The position numbers and the translations under genes are program-made. Shown here one piece after another: positions 11,490 through 19,352 of a DNA stretch of 56,608 nucleotides. The stretch spans positions 1-56,608 of the forward strand of contig CAKTZP010000001.1 of the NCBI GenBank assembly GCA_934636045.1, read 5' to 3'. Below the pieces are notes generated by a model. The model worked only from the letters and a program-made list of their open reading frames with translations, did no database searches and was not told the DNA's origin. Every line of letters starts with the position of its first letter. The stretch's first letter is position 1. The stretch comes from an uncultured Oscillospiraceae bacterium. Lineage in GTDB: Bacteria > Bacillota > Clostridia > Oscillospirales > Oscillospiraceae.

Positions 11490-11518
11490 TTGACGCGGGG
11501 TTGCATTTATGATAGAAT
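11490..11518 (+). promoter_or_regulatory. Sigma70-type promoter of rpmG-secE-nusG-rplKA
   Basis: TTGACG (11490-11495), 17-base spacer, TAGAAT (11513-11518). It is followed by an untranslated leader of about 130 bases in which I see no further clear motif apart from the AAGGAGG site of rpmG. Confidence 0.75.
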
Positions 11519-11656
11519 AGTCGCACCTGCGAAAAAGGGGCTTTATTTTTGCGCCCATTTTTCACCCGCGGAGGCATGGGGTAGTTTCAATGCCGACTAA
11601 ATTTTTTGATAGCCGCGGGCATACAGGGAGGCAAAATTTTAAGGAGGTGCCGAACA

Positions 11657-11806
11657 ATGCGAGTAAAGATCACCCTTCGCTGCAACGAGTGCAAGCAGAG
11701 AAACTACAACACCATGAAAAACAAGAAGAACGATCCCGACCGTCTGGAAATGAAGAAGTATTGCAGGTTCTGTAGAAAGCATACCGTTCATACCGAAACG
11801 AAGTAA
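11657..11806 (+). CDS. rpmG: 50S ribosomal protein L33
   Basis: Large-subunit protein, 49 residues ([19 protein letters not shown]). It is the zinc-ribbon form, with CNEC and CRFC pairs. AAGGAGG lies nine bases before the ATG. It is directly followed by secE, the common Firmicutes arrangement. Confidence 0.97.
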   Translation: MRVKITLRCNECKQRNYNTMKNKKNDPDRLEMKKYCRFCRKHTVHTETK

Positions 11807-11824
11807 GCGAAAGGAAGAAAAACA

Positions 11825-12058
11825 ATGGCAGAAGTTAACAAGAAGCCCAATTTCTTCGTCCGTACCGGCAGACGCTTCTCCAAATGGTTCCGCGAAATGC
11901 GCAGCGAGCTGAAGAAGGTCGTTTGGCCCAGTGGCAAGCAGCTTCTCAACAACACGCTGGTCGTCCTTGCTTCGGTTCTGGTCGTCGGCGTTATCGTTTG
12001 CCTGTTCGACTGGCTGGCCGGCGGCGGCATGTCTCTGCTGCGCGGATTGTTCAGCTGA
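11825..12058 (+). CDS. secE: Preprotein translocase subunit SecE
   Basis: Essential subunit of the SecYEG channel. The 77-residue protein is the short Gram-positive form: amphipathic region FREMRSELKKVVWPSGKQ followed by a single membrane span around residues 44-66. It lies 18 bases downstream of rpmG and 6 bases upstream of nusG. Confidence 0.96.
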   Translation: MAEVNKKPNFFVRTGRRFSKWFREMRSELKKVVWPSGKQLLNNTLVVLASVLVVGVIVCLFDWLAGGGMSLLRGLFS

Positions 12059-12064
12059 TTCGTT

Positions 12065-12592
12065 ATGGCAGAAGCAGCAAAATGGTATGTTGTCCATACC
12101 TATTCCGGATACGAAAACACCGTTAAAATGACCATCGAAAAGACGGTCGAGACCCGTCAGCTGCAAGACATCATCCATCAGGTGTCCATTCCGATGGAAA
12201 CCGTGACCGAGATCACCGACAACGGCCCGAAAACCTACGACCGCAAGGTGTTCCCCGGCTATGTGCTGGTCAAGATGGTGATGACGGACGACGCCTGGTA
12301 TATCATCAAGAACGTCCGCGGCGTGACCGGGTTTATTACCTCGGGCAGCAACAAGCCCACCCCCCTGACGGAGGACGAGGTCTATCAGCTCGGCGTTGAA
12401 AAACGCGAGGTCGTCGTCGGCTACCAGCTCGGCGACACCGTCACCATCGTCGACGGCCCGCTCAACGGCTTTACCGGCGTGGTCGATCTGCTGGACATCG
12501 AGAAGAACAAGGTTCGCGTGACGGTTTCCATGTTCGGGCGCGAGACCCCGGTCGAGCTGGAGCTTGATCAGGTCGAGGCTGTCGAGGAATAA
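12065..12592 (+). CDS. nusG: Transcription termination/antitermination protein NusG
   Basis: Binds RNA polymerase and modulates pausing and termination. The 175-residue protein has the N-terminal NGN domain (KWYVVHTYSGYENTV, RKVFPGYVLVKM) and the C-terminal KOW domain (GDTVTIVDGPLNGFTGVV). The length is normal for the family. Confidence 0.97.
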   Translation: MAEAAKWYVVHTYSGYENTVKMTIEKTVETRQLQDIIHQVSIPMETVTEITDNGPKTYDRKVFPGYVLVKMVMTDDAWYIIKNVRGVTGFITSGSNKPTPLTEDEVYQLGVEKREVVVGYQLGDTVTIVDGPLNGFTGVVDLLDIEKNKVRVTVSMFGRETPVELELDQVEAVEE

Positions 12593-12605
12593 AAAACAGT
12601 CACAA

Positions 12606-12653
12606 GTGGGAGGGGTCTTCCCCCGCCAAGGATACGCTACGGCGTATTACCAC
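12606..12653 (+). promoter_or_regulatory. Candidate L1-type ribosomal protein leader upstream of rplK
   Basis: The nusG-rplK spacer can fold into a closed structure: GTGG (12606-12609) pairs with CCAC (12650-12653), enclosing GGGG/CCCC (12612-12615 with 12620-12623) and a six-base hairpin ATACGC/GCGTAT (12632-12637 with 12642-12647). A related GTGGGAGG...CCGC...TTACCAC pattern precedes rplA. In many bacteria L1 represses the L11-L1 mRNA by binding such a site; the assignment here is inferred from structure and position. Confidence 0.55.
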
Positions 12654-12676
12654 ATTTCTTATGGAGGTGCTGATCA

Positions 12677-13102
12677 ATGGCACAGAAAGTTACTGGTTAT
12701 ATCAAGCTTCAGATTCCGGCTGCAAAAGCAACCGCTTCGCCCCCTGTCGGCCCGGCTCTCGGCCAGCATGGCGTCAACATCGCACAGTTCATCAAGGAGT
12801 TCAACGAGCGCACCAAGGATCAGGCCGGCTTTAAAATCCCTGTCGTGATCACGGTCTACTCCGATCGCAGCTTCTCCTTCATCACCAAGACCCCCCCGAC
12901 CCCGACTCTGATCCTCAAGGCGATCGGTCAGGATAAGGGTTCCGGCGTTCCCAACAAGACCAAGGTCGGCACCATCACCGCCGCGCAGGTCCGCGAGATC
13001 GCCGAGCGCAAGATGCCCGACCTCACCGCCGCCACGATCGAGGCCGCGATCAGCCAGGTTGCAGGCACCTGCCGCTCCATGGGCATCACCGTTGTTGACT
13101 AA
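12677..13102 (+). CDS. rplK: 50S ribosomal protein L11
   Basis: Part of the GTPase-associated centre of the large subunit. The 141-residue protein has the standard start [19 protein letters not shown], the [17 protein letters not shown] block and the C-terminal RNA-binding domain ([12 protein letters not shown]). GGAGGTGCTGATCA precedes the ATG. Confidence 0.98.
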   Translation: MAQKVTGYIKLQIPAAKATASPPVGPALGQHGVNIAQFIKEFNERTKDQAGFKIPVVITVYSDRSFSFITKTPPTPTLILKAIGQDKGSGVPNKTKVGTITAAQVREIAERKMPDLTAATIEAAISQVAGTCRSMGITVVD

Positions 13103-13112
13103 ATAGGCTGCC

Positions 13113-13129
13113 GAGGTCGCGATGACCTC
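13113..13129 (+). promoter_or_regulatory. Hairpin in the rplK-rplA spacer
   Basis: GAGGTC (13113-13118), loop GCGAT, GACCTC (13124-13129). It has no T run, so it looks like a structural or processing element next to the candidate L1 site rather than a terminator. Confidence 0.45.
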
Positions 13130-13134
13130 AATAT

Positions 13135-13165
13135 GTGGGAGGATTTTCATTTCCGCATTTACCAC
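13135..13165 (+). promoter_or_regulatory. Second candidate L1-type leader motif upstream of rplA
   Basis: GTGG (13135-13138) and CCAC (13162-13165) bracket GAGGATTTTCATTTCCGC. This repeats the GTGGGAGG...CCGC...TTACCAC pattern seen before rplK and ends five bases before the AAGGAGG site of rplA. Confidence 0.5.
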
Positions 13166-13183
13166 TTTAAGGAGGATTTAACA

Positions 13184-13873
13184 TTGTTTAGAGGTAAGAA
13201 ATATAAGGACAGCGCGAAGCAAATCGATCGCTCCGTGCAGTACGAAGCAGCAGACGCTCTGGCACTGGTTGTCAAGACCGCCTCTGCAAAGTTCGACGAG
13301 ACCGTCGAACTCCATGTCAAGCTCGGCGTTGACTCCCGTCACGCTGATCAGCAGGTCCGCGGCGCCATCGTTCTTCCGAACGGCACCGGCAAGACCCGCA
13401 AGGTTCTCGTGTTCGCCAAGGACGCCAAGGTCGACGAGGCTCTGGCAGCCGGCGCCGACTATGTCGGCGGCATGGACATGGTCGAAAAGATCACCAAGGA
13501 AAACTGGTTCGACTTCGACGTCGTCGTTGCCTCTCCTGATATGATGGGCATCGTCGGTCGTCTCGGTAAGGTTCTCGGCCCGAAGGGCCTCATGCCCTCC
13601 CCCAAGGCCGGCACCGTGACCCCCAACGTCGCGCAGGCCGTCAAGGAAGTCAAGGCCGGTAAGATCGAGTACCGTCTCGACAAGACCAACATCATTCACT
13701 GCCCCATCGGCAAGGTTTCCTTCGGTGCGGACAAGCTCAAGGAAAACTTTGACGCGCTCATCGGCGCCGTCATCAAAGCAAAGCCCGCCGCTGCAAAGGG
13801 TCAGTATATTCGCTCCTGCGTCGTCGCCTCCACCATGGGCCCCGGCGTCAAGGTCAGCGCTGCAAAGCTCTAA
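13184..13873 (+). CDS. rplA: 50S ribosomal protein L1
   Basis: L1-stalk protein and, in many bacteria, translational repressor of its own operon. The 229-residue protein has the signature [20 protein letters not shown] take TTG at 13184 as start: AAGGAGG is eight bases upstream and the product [15 protein letters not shown] has normal L1 length, while an in-frame ATG at 13133 would run through the leader motif and lacks a ribosome binding site. rplJ and rplL do not follow; two terminators do. Confidence 0.95.
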   Translation: MFRGKKYKDSAKQIDRSVQYEAADALALVVKTASAKFDETVELHVKLGVDSRHADQQVRGAIVLPNGTGKTRKVLVFAKDAKVDEALAAGADYVGGMDMVEKITKENWFDFDVVVASPDMMGIVGRLGKVLGPKGLMPSPKAGTVTPNVAQAVKEVKAGKIEYRLDKTNIIHCPIGKVSFGADKLKENFDALIGAVIKAKPAAAKGQYIRSCVVASTMGPGVKVSAAKL

Positions 13874-13883
13874 TCTCAACCAA

Positions 13884-13919
13884 AACCCGAGCCGCTCCTG
13901 CATGGGAGCGGCTCGGGTT
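13884..13919 (+). terminator. Strong hairpin after rplA
   Basis: Perfect 15-base-pair stem: AACCCGAGCCGCTCC (13884-13898) with its complement at 13905-13919 and a six-base loop. It begins ten bases after the rplA stop; the T run is short. Confidence 0.7.
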
Positions 13920-13927
13920 CGTCTGTC

Positions 13928-13968
13928 AAAAAACGCATGCTTTCGAGTAATGAAAGCATGCGTTTTTT
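13928..13968. terminator. Bidirectional intrinsic terminator after rplA
   Basis: Seventeen-base-pair perfect stem (13928-13944 with 13952-13968, loop GAGTAAT) bounded by A6 on the left and T6 on the right, so it can terminate transcripts in both directions. It closes the ribosomal operon and may also stop the minus-strand operon ending at 14050. Confidence 0.9.
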
Positions 13969-14049
13969 GATGAATAAAGGCTGGAAGCAGGTTCACGGAA
14001 CGCCCCCCGGCAGAAGGCGATGCGCTCGGCCGGGGCAGGATGCTGCACG

Positions 14050-14859
14050 CTACTGTGCAGCTTGGGCGGGGCGTTTTTTCCAGAATTTCAGGCGCTCAAG
14101 GCGGCGGCGCTTTTTTTGCGCCTTCAGGAGCATTTCGCGGGAAATTCCGGCCTGTTCTGCAAACGGGCCGAAATACGCCCAATCCTCGAGCGCTTCGTCG
14201 CCCTGCAGCGTCAGCTCCAAGAGCTCCTTGCGCTTGGTCAGCGCCTCGGTCATCTCCGCGCCGATCGGCAAGCGGCAGGCGCGGCGCGCAATGCGGATGT
14301 GCGGATACTGCGTCAGCAAGCCGTTGTCCTCCGCAATCTGCGCAGCGTTCTGGAGCAGCCGCAGCGTACCGAGAAAGAACTCCTCCGGAGCGGTCTCCAG
14401 TCCCTCGGTCTGCACGCTCAGCTCTCCGGCCTCGTCGAGCACCTGCAAAATGGCGTCAAAATCGACATCTGCGCCAAGCAGCAGCTCGCGCATGCGGTCA
14501 ATGACATATTCCTTCTTTTCGAAGCTGACCTGTCCCTGCAGTACGGCGTATTCCAGCTTGAGGTGGTCGTTGCAGGCGCGGTAATGCGCCGTAGCGCACT
14601 GCGTGACGGCCTCCTGCGCCGTAGCAGCCAGAGCAAGCGGTGCGGCGGCAAGCCGCTGCTGCATCAGGGGTTTGATGCGCTGCCATGTTTCCGTCAGCCC
14701 CTCGCGGGTCGTCGGCAGGGTATTAAGATAGCGCGCCGCCGTTCCGTAGACCGCAGTGCAGGGATCCTCCCACGCGTCGCCCTCCGGGCAGAGCTTGCAG
14801 ATTTCATCGTATTTTCCGTGATCGAACAGCGCCGCGATGCGGCTGTTTCCACGTTCCAC
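14050..14859 (-). CDS. Hypothetical protein (269 aa)
   Basis: I do not recognise the family. The protein is helical and soluble in appearance, without a signal peptide or membrane segment. It has several Cys in the N-terminal half (KLCPEG, EDPCTAVYG, QCATAHYRACND), an acidic middle, and a strongly basic C-terminus (KAQKKRRRLERLKFWKKR). The start is GTG at 14859, preceded only by a G-run. It begins 28 bases after the HAD phosphatase gene and could be the last gene of the PTS-headed operon or an independent housekeeping gene. Its 3' end lies inside a G+C-rich inverted repeat. Confidence 0.7.
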   Translation of the reverse strand: MERGNSRIAALFDHGKYDEICKLCPEGDAWEDPCTAVYGTAARYLNTLPTTREGLTETWQRIKPLMQQRLAAAPLALAATAQEAVTQCATAHYRACNDHLKLEYAVLQGQVSFEKKEYVIDRMRELLLGADVDFDAILQVLDEAGELSVQTEGLETAPEEFFLGTLRLLQNAAQIAEDNGLLTQYPHIRIARRACRLPIGAEMTEALTKRKELLELTLQGDEALEDWAYFGPFAEQAGISREMLLKAQKKRRRLERLKFWKKRPAQAAQ

Positions 14860-14887
14860 GGCAGGTTTCCCCCCCCTTTTTCTGACG

Positions 14888-15526
14888 TCAAATTTCTACA
14901 TTGGGCAGAAGTGCGGGCAAATCGGCAAACTGCGCCACGCGCCAGCGCGCCTGCAGCACGTCGCCGAAGCCATAGGCCGCGAAGATAAAGCTGCAGTGCG
15001 CGTCCGTCGCGGCCTTATAATCCATGATGGTGTCGCCGACATAGACCGGTGCGCGCAGGCCGTATTCCCTGCAAATCTTCTCGATATTGCCCGCCTTGGT
15101 CGTGCCGGCATCGATGCAGCAGGCGCTGTCGCGGAAGCAGCTCTTGAGCCCATGGGCATCAAAAAATGCGTTCAGATATTCCGGGCTGCAATTGCTGATG
15201 AGGAACAACGGCTGCTCCTGCGACAGCTTCTTCAGGGTTTCAGCGACTTCGGGATATAGAATGCCGCCGTTTTTGCGGGTGATGGGGCCTTCGTTGCGAT
15301 AGCATTCCTGAATGACCTCCACCGCGCGGTCGAGCGGGAGCGTGGGCAGCAGGTGCTCTGCAAGCCCGGTAAGCGCAAAGCCGCAGCTGGCGCGGATCTG
15401 CTCCTGCGTTGGAATCGGCACCTGCTCGGGCAGCGCGCGGAGCACAAGCTCCCACGCCCTAGTGGAATTTGCGGTATTGTCCCAAAGGGTTCCGTCCAGA
15501 TCAAAAAGTACGCCGTCCGGTCTCAT
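14888..15526 (-). CDS. HAD-family hydrolase, phosphoglycolate-phosphatase-like
   Basis: Predicted phosphomonoesterase of 212 residues. Motif I is FDLDGTLWDN (Asp9 nucleophile, Asp11 acid/base), motif II is LFLISNCS, the motif III lysine lies in TTKAGN, and motif IV is YVGDTIMDYKAA. The helical cap between motifs I and II is class C1. Its ATG overlaps the deoC stop as ATGA, so the two are co-translated; it might dephosphorylate a by-product or intermediate of the sugar pathway encoded upstream. The exact substrate is unknown. Confidence 0.85.
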   Translation of the reverse strand: MRPDGVLFDLDGTLWDNTANSTRAWELVLRALPEQVPIPTQEQIRASCGFALTGLAEHLLPTLPLDRAVEVIQECYRNEGPITRKNGGILYPEVAETLKKLSQEQPLFLISNCSPEYLNAFFDAHGLKSCFRDSACCIDAGTTKAGNIEKICREYGLRAPVYVGDTIMDYKAATDAHCSFIFAAYGFGDVLQARWRVAQFADLPALLPNVEI

Positions 15527-16188
15527 GCTTCGGTGTCCTCCACGATGCGGATGCCCTTGCTCGTGCCGAAGCGGGTGACACCGAGCTTCAGGAACCGATC
15601 GCAGATGGCACGGTTATTGATGCCGGTCGCCGCCTTGATGGCGCACCGGTCGCCCACGACGGAGCGGATGAGCCTGACGCCCTCCTCTGTCGCGCCGCCG
15701 GAGCCGAAGCCGGTCGAGGTCTTGACAAAGTCCGCCCCGGCCTCCATCACAAGGCGCGCGGCCGTTTTGATCTCCTCGGGCGTGAGGGCGCTTTCTTCAA
15801 TGATGGCCTTGACGATGGCCTTCGGATGGCTCGCCTCGACGACGGCGCGGATATCCGCACGGACGTAGTCCTCCTCGCCGTCCTTGAGCGCGCCGATGTT
15901 GATGACCATATCGATCTCCGACGCGCCGTCGGCAATGGCCTCGCGCGCCTCGGCCGCCTTGATGGCGCTCTTGTTCGCGCCGAGGGGGAAGCCGACGACC
16001 GCAGCGGTCTTCACGCCGCTGCCCGCGAGCTGCTGCGCGACAAACGCAACATTGCAGGGATTGACACAGACGCTTGCAAAGTGATACTGCTTGGCTTCGT
16101 TGCAGAAGCGCAGGAGCGTCGCGCGCGTGGTGTCCGCCTTTAGGACGGTATGGTCGATGTACTGTGCATAGCTGGGATCATAAGCCAT
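15523..16188 (-). CDS. deoC: Deoxyribose-phosphate aldolase
   Basis: Class I aldolase that cleaves 2-deoxyribose-5-phosphate to glyceraldehyde-3-phosphate and acetaldehyde. The 221-residue protein carries DHTVLKAD, SVCVNPCNVAF, EIDMVINIGALK, the Schiff-base lysine in DFVKTSTGFGSGGAT (Lys156) and IKAATGINN. Here it sits 9 bases downstream of an SDR gene and overlaps a HAD phosphatase, inside the PTS-headed operon rather than beside nucleoside phosphorylases, so it may act on a sugar phosphate other than deoxyribose-5-phosphate. Confidence 0.94.
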   Translation of the reverse strand: MAYDPSYAQYIDHTVLKADTTRATLLRFCNEAKQYHFASVCVNPCNVAFVAQQLAGSGVKTAAVVGFPLGANKSAIKAAEAREAIADGASEIDMVINIGALKDGEEDYVRADIRAVVEASHPKAIVKAIIEESALTPEEIKTAARLVMEAGADFVKTSTGFGSGGATEEGVRLIRSVVGDRCAIKAATGINNRAICDRFLKLGVTRFGTSKGIRIVEDTEA

Positions 16189-16197
16189 AGTATTACC

Positions 16198-16974
16198 TCA
16201 ATGCATTTCTCTGCCGCCGCTGATGTTAAAGGCCTGACCGGTGCAGTAGTTGCCGGAAACCGTCAAAAACTCGACGAAATCGACCACATCTTCAATGCTC
16301 GTCAGGCGCTTGAGCGGAATCTTGGCGGTGAATTTATCGATCACCTGCTCGCGCGGCATCTGTAGATTTTTGATATAGCCTGCACTGACTGCATCCCAGA
16401 CGCCGGTCAGATCCGTGATGCCGGGGCACAGGCAGTTGCAGTTGATATTGTACGGCGCGACCTCATAGGCGATGGCCTGCGTCATGCTGATAACGGCGCC
16501 TTTCGCCGAGGAGTACGGCACCATCAGCGCCGAGCCGGTCTTGCCGCTCTTGGAGGAGAAGTTGATGATCTTGCCCGCGCGGCGCTCCTTCATATCGGGC
16601 AGCGCCTGCTGGATGCAGAAAAATGCACCGTAGACGTTCACGCGCATAATTTTGTCCCATTCCTCCAGCGTAACCTCTTCAATCGGGTGCTGCGAGACAA
16701 TACCGGCGACGTTGGCCAGCGCATAGACCGGGCCATAGGCCGTGCGGATCTGGTCGAAGGTGGCCTTCACGGCCTCGGGGGCCGTAATGTCGAGGACATA
16801 GGCCGTGGCCTCATAGCCCTGCGCGCGCAGCTTTTCCGCGCTTTCCATGACGGCGGGGTTGATGTCGATGAGCGCAACCCTTGCGCCGAGGGCACAGTAA
16901 CGCTCGGCAACACCGAAGCCGATGCTTTTTGCCGCGCCGGTAACGACACAGGTCATACCTTGAATCGAGTGCAT
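16198..16974 (-). CDS. Short-chain dehydrogenase/reductase (SDR), sugar/polyol type
   Basis: NAD(P)-dependent oxidoreductase, 258 residues. It has the classical SDR cofactor motif TGAAKSIGFGVA, the acidic ALIDIN end of the second strand that suggests NAD rather than NADP, the NVAG motif, Ser at NFSSKSG and the active-site pair Y154-S-S-A-K158. The C-terminal GQAFNISGG is typical of polyol and sorbitol-6-phosphate dehydrogenases. It lies between the unknown 199-residue gene (11 bases) and deoC (9 bases), so it likely oxidises or reduces the sugar phosphate handled by this operon. Confidence 0.88.
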   Translation of the reverse strand: MHSIQGMTCVVTGAAKSIGFGVAERYCALGARVALIDINPAVMESAEKLRAQGYEATAYVLDITAPEAVKATFDQIRTAYGPVYALANVAGIVSQHPIEEVTLEEWDKIMRVNVYGAFFCIQQALPDMKERRAGKIINFSSKSGKTGSALMVPYSSAKGAVISMTQAIAYEVAPYNINCNCLCPGITDLTGVWDAVSAGYIKNLQMPREQVIDKFTAKIPLKRLTSIEDVVDFVEFLTVSGNYCTGQAFNISGGREMH

Positions 16975-16985
16975 ATCGTTTCCTC

Positions 16986-17585
16986 CTATTTTTGCACGAC
17001 GAAGGACGGCTTTCCGTCAAAGCGGACCGCGTCCTGCGCCGAATTTGCCACGAGCTTCAGGAAGCTCTCATTTGCGAGGGTGAGCAAAACTCCAAGCCGC
17101 TCGAGCGCCTTGATCTGGTGCTCCTCGTCCAGCTCCACGCCGAGCTGCGACAGGAAATAGCGAGAGAAGCCCACCACGTCCTTGCGCCGCGCCGAGGGCG
17201 TTTTGGAATAGATCCCGACGCAAAACCGCTCGAAGATTGCAAGCTTCGAGAAGAAATAGGTGCGGCACTGCTCCAGTGTTTCCTCGTCTGCATTCGGAAC
17301 AATGCGGGAAAACAGGTTGTCGGCGATGCGCTCGTGAAGCTTGACGCGGTATTTATCGGTGGTCAGCTTGGGCTTGAATTTGAAGCTGAGCGCGGCAATG
17401 ACCAGCAGCGTCGTGCCGTATTCCAACGGAAAACGGCTGCTCTGCTCCTCGTTGAGCTGCAGGGCCTCAAACAGCTCCTCGTCGCTGACGGCCTGCTGAT
17501 AATGCTCAAAGGCAATACCGCCCCAGGCATCGACGTATTCGCGCAGGGAAAGCTGGATTTGCGGGCGGAGTTTTTTATCTCCCAT
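16986..17585 (-). CDS. Unknown protein in the sugar operon (199 aa)
   Basis: I do not recognise this protein. It is 199 residues, mostly helical, with no signal peptide or membrane segment. Notable stretches are LREYVDAWGGIAFEHYQ, FPLEYGTTLLVIAALSFKF, NLFSRIVPNADEETLEQC and YFLSQLGVELDEEHQIKA. No catalytic motif is visible. GAGGAGAG precedes the ATG. It is wedged between the SIS isomerase (12 bases) and the SDR (11 bases), so it is surely co-expressed with the sugar enzymes. A regulatory or structural partner is possible, but that is only inference. Confidence 0.75.
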   Translation of the reverse strand: MGDKKLRPQIQLSLREYVDAWGGIAFEHYQQAVSDEELFEALQLNEEQSSRFPLEYGTTLLVIAALSFKFKPKLTTDKYRVKLHERIADNLFSRIVPNADEETLEQCRTYFFSKLAIFERFCVGIYSKTPSARRKDVVGFSRYFLSQLGVELDEEHQIKALERLGVLLTLANESFLKLVANSAQDAVRFDGKPSFVVQK

Positions 17586-17597
17586 CGTAGTCTCTCC

Positions 17598-18155
17598 TCA
17601 TTCTAAGTTTGCGTGGCGCTCCTTTACGGTCTTTTCATCCCAGCCAAGGCGATCCATAATTTCCAACGTGATCATATCGCACAGAAGATACAGCTGCTGC
17701 TCGAACAGGGTCGACATCGGCTGGATGGAAACGGGATCGTCTGCAGGGGTGAATTTCGTTCTGCCGCGCAGCAGAACGTGCAAATCGGCCAGCTCGTCGG
17801 CTGAGCTCGTCGGCGTGCAGCCCAGATAGAGCACGGTTGCGCCGAGCTGCTTGGCCTTTTTGGCAATGGCGACGGGGAACAGGCTCTCGCCGGAGGCGGA
17901 GGCGACGATCAGCAGGTCGCCCTTGCCGATCGGCTCCTCGCTTTCCGCGCCGACATAGTTCAAGTCGATGTTCATATGGCGCAGCCGCTTGACCCACGCC
18001 TTCATCGAAATCAGCACGCGGCCGACACCGACGCACAGCACGCGGCGGCCGGGCTTGAGCAGCTCGTCGATCAGCCGCTCGACCTGCGCCTCGTCCAGCG
18101 CATCAAAGGCGTCGGACAGCTCGCGCAGGATGATTTTATCCCACCGCTGCTTCAT
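17598..18155 (-). CDS. SIS-domain sugar-phosphate isomerase, 6-phospho-3-hexuloisomerase-like
   Basis: Single SIS domain, 185 residues, the length of 6-phospho-3-hexuloisomerase (HxlB), which interconverts 3-hexulose-6-phosphate and fructose-6-phosphate. Seen: RRVLCVGVGRVLISMKAWVKR, YVGAESEEPIGKGDLLIVAS and SASGESLFPVAIAKKAKQLG, which match the HPI pattern GxGR, (S)xxAIGxGDLLI and SGSGET. The middle of the first glycine loop (GVGRVLIS) differs from the usual GAGRSG(L). The ATG overlaps the stop of the alcohol dehydrogenase gene (ATGA). No partner hexulose-phosphate synthase is present, so formaldehyde assimilation is unlikely; keto-group migration on a hexulose-6-phosphate fits better. Confidence 0.82.
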   Translation of the reverse strand: MKQRWDKIILRELSDAFDALDEAQVERLIDELLKPGRRVLCVGVGRVLISMKAWVKRLRHMNIDLNYVGAESEEPIGKGDLLIVASASGESLFPVAIAKKAKQLGATVLYLGCTPTSSADELADLHVLLRGRTKFTPADDPVSIQPMSTLFEQQLYLLCDMITLEIMDRLGWDEKTVKERHANLE

Positions 18156-19210
18156 TTCGCGTTTTTGGAATAGATGGCCTTGCAGATAGAGACCTTGTGG
18201 GTATAGATATCCTCGCACAGCTGCGGGATATTGTCCAGCGTGCTGCGATGGGTGATGAGGTCTTCGACCTGCATGCGGCCCTCGTCGAGCATCTGCACGG
18301 TGTACTGCCACTCGTTGATGGGAGACTGCGCATAGTGCGAGTTCCAAATGCCGCGGAGCACCAGCTCCTTGCGCAGAATCTGAGAGTGCTGCGCCAGCTT
18401 GATGGTGGTATCGCGGTGGGGGTTGCCCATCAGCACGACGGTGCCGAAGGTCTTGCAGCATTCGATGCCGAGCCCCAGCGCAGCGCCGGAGCCGGTGCCC
18501 TCGATGACGACATCGGGCAGCTTGCCGCCGGTGAGCTTTTTGAATTCGGCAGCGATATCGGTGGTCATGCTGTTGAAGGCGATATGGCCGCGGGCGCGGG
18601 CAAATTCGACCTTCTCATCCAGCACGTCGACCAGAACGACCGTGCTTGCACCGAAAATTTTGCCCCAACGGGCCGCCATCTGGCCGATCGGGCCGGCGCC
18701 GAAGACCAGCAGGTTCTGCCCGGCGGTCAGGCCGCTCTTGCGGATGGCATGCTGCGCGACAGTGCAGGGCTCGACCATAGCAAGCGCATCGTCGGAAAGG
18801 TTGGGGTTGGTGGACTCAACAAAGTGCCAGTCGCTCGGGACAAGGCAATATTCGGCAAAGCCGCCGTCGCTGCGCGAGCCGAGATAGTCATAGTCCAGGC
18901 ACATCGCATAGTCGCCGCTCTCGCAGGGCCCGCACTTGCGGCACGGAATGCAGGGGAAGATCGCGCCGCGCTTGCCGACGAGCTTCGGATCAGCCTCCTC
19001 ACCGACGGCAACGATCTCGCCGCCGAATTCGTGGCCGATGGTCAGCGGGTACTTCTGCTTGCTGGTACCGAGCTCAAAAACGCGGGGGATATCCGAGCCG
19101 CAAATGCCGCAGGCGCCGATCTTCACAAGGATCTGCTTGCCGTGGGGCACGGGCTTTTCGACCTCGACCGTGCGGAAATCACCGATTTTGAACAATTGAC
19201 ATGCTTTCAT
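18152..19210 (-). CDS. Zinc-dependent alcohol/polyol dehydrogenase (galactitol-1-phosphate/sorbitol dehydrogenase-like)
   Basis: Medium-chain dehydrogenase of 352 residues. The catalytic zinc ligands are Cys37 (GICGSD) and His60-Glu61 (IGHEFGG). The structural zinc is bound by CRKCGPC plus Cys104 (C90, C93, C96, C104). The Rossmann fold has VFGAGPIGQMAARWGK and the acidic VLVDV that favours NAD. Resemblance is closest to sugar-alcohol (phosphate) dehydrogenases. It overlaps the SIS gene (ATGA), so the two probably act in sequence: oxidation of a polyol phosphate, then isomerisation of the ketose phosphate. Confidence 0.9.
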   Translation of the reverse strand: MKACQLFKIGDFRTVEVEKPVPHGKQILVKIGACGICGSDIPRVFELGTSKQKYPLTIGHEFGGEIVAVGEEADPKLVGKRGAIFPCIPCRKCGPCESGDYAMCLDYDYLGSRSDGGFAEYCLVPSDWHFVESTNPNLSDDALAMVEPCTVAQHAIRKSGLTAGQNLLVFGAGPIGQMAARWGKIFGASTVVLVDVLDEKVEFARARGHIAFNSMTTDIAAEFKKLTGGKLPDVVIEGTGSGAALGLGIECCKTFGTVVLMGNPHRDTTIKLAQHSQILRKELVLRGIWNSHYAQSPINEWQYTVQMLDEGRMQVEDLITHRSTLDNIPQLCEDIYTHKVSICKAIYSKNAK

Positions 19211-19292
19211 AGATTATCTGTCCTTTCTATGGTTTGGCCGTTAGAATATGCGGCACATCACGCGTCGTTTTGTGCAATTTTTGCTCAGATAC

Positions 19293-19321
19293 AGGAAGAA
19301 CCGACCGGAGGTCGGTTTCCT
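19293..19321 (-). terminator. Intercistronic hairpin between PTS IIB and the dehydrogenase
   Basis: AACCGACC (19299-19306) pairs with GGTCGGTT (19310-19317) around a GGA loop, and the stem extends outward with AGGA/TCCT after a two-base bulge. No clear U run follows in the minus direction, so it may be a processing or stability hairpin or a leaky terminator that divides transport genes from pathway enzymes. Confidence 0.45.
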
Positions 19322-19352
19322 GCTGAAAAATGCTCAGGTTCGCGGAGGGATA

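Noticed and set aside
11324..11656. tRNA gene upstream of rpmG
   Set aside because: A tRNA often lies here in Firmicutes, but I found no cloverleaf or T-loop consensus, only a terminator and a promoter.
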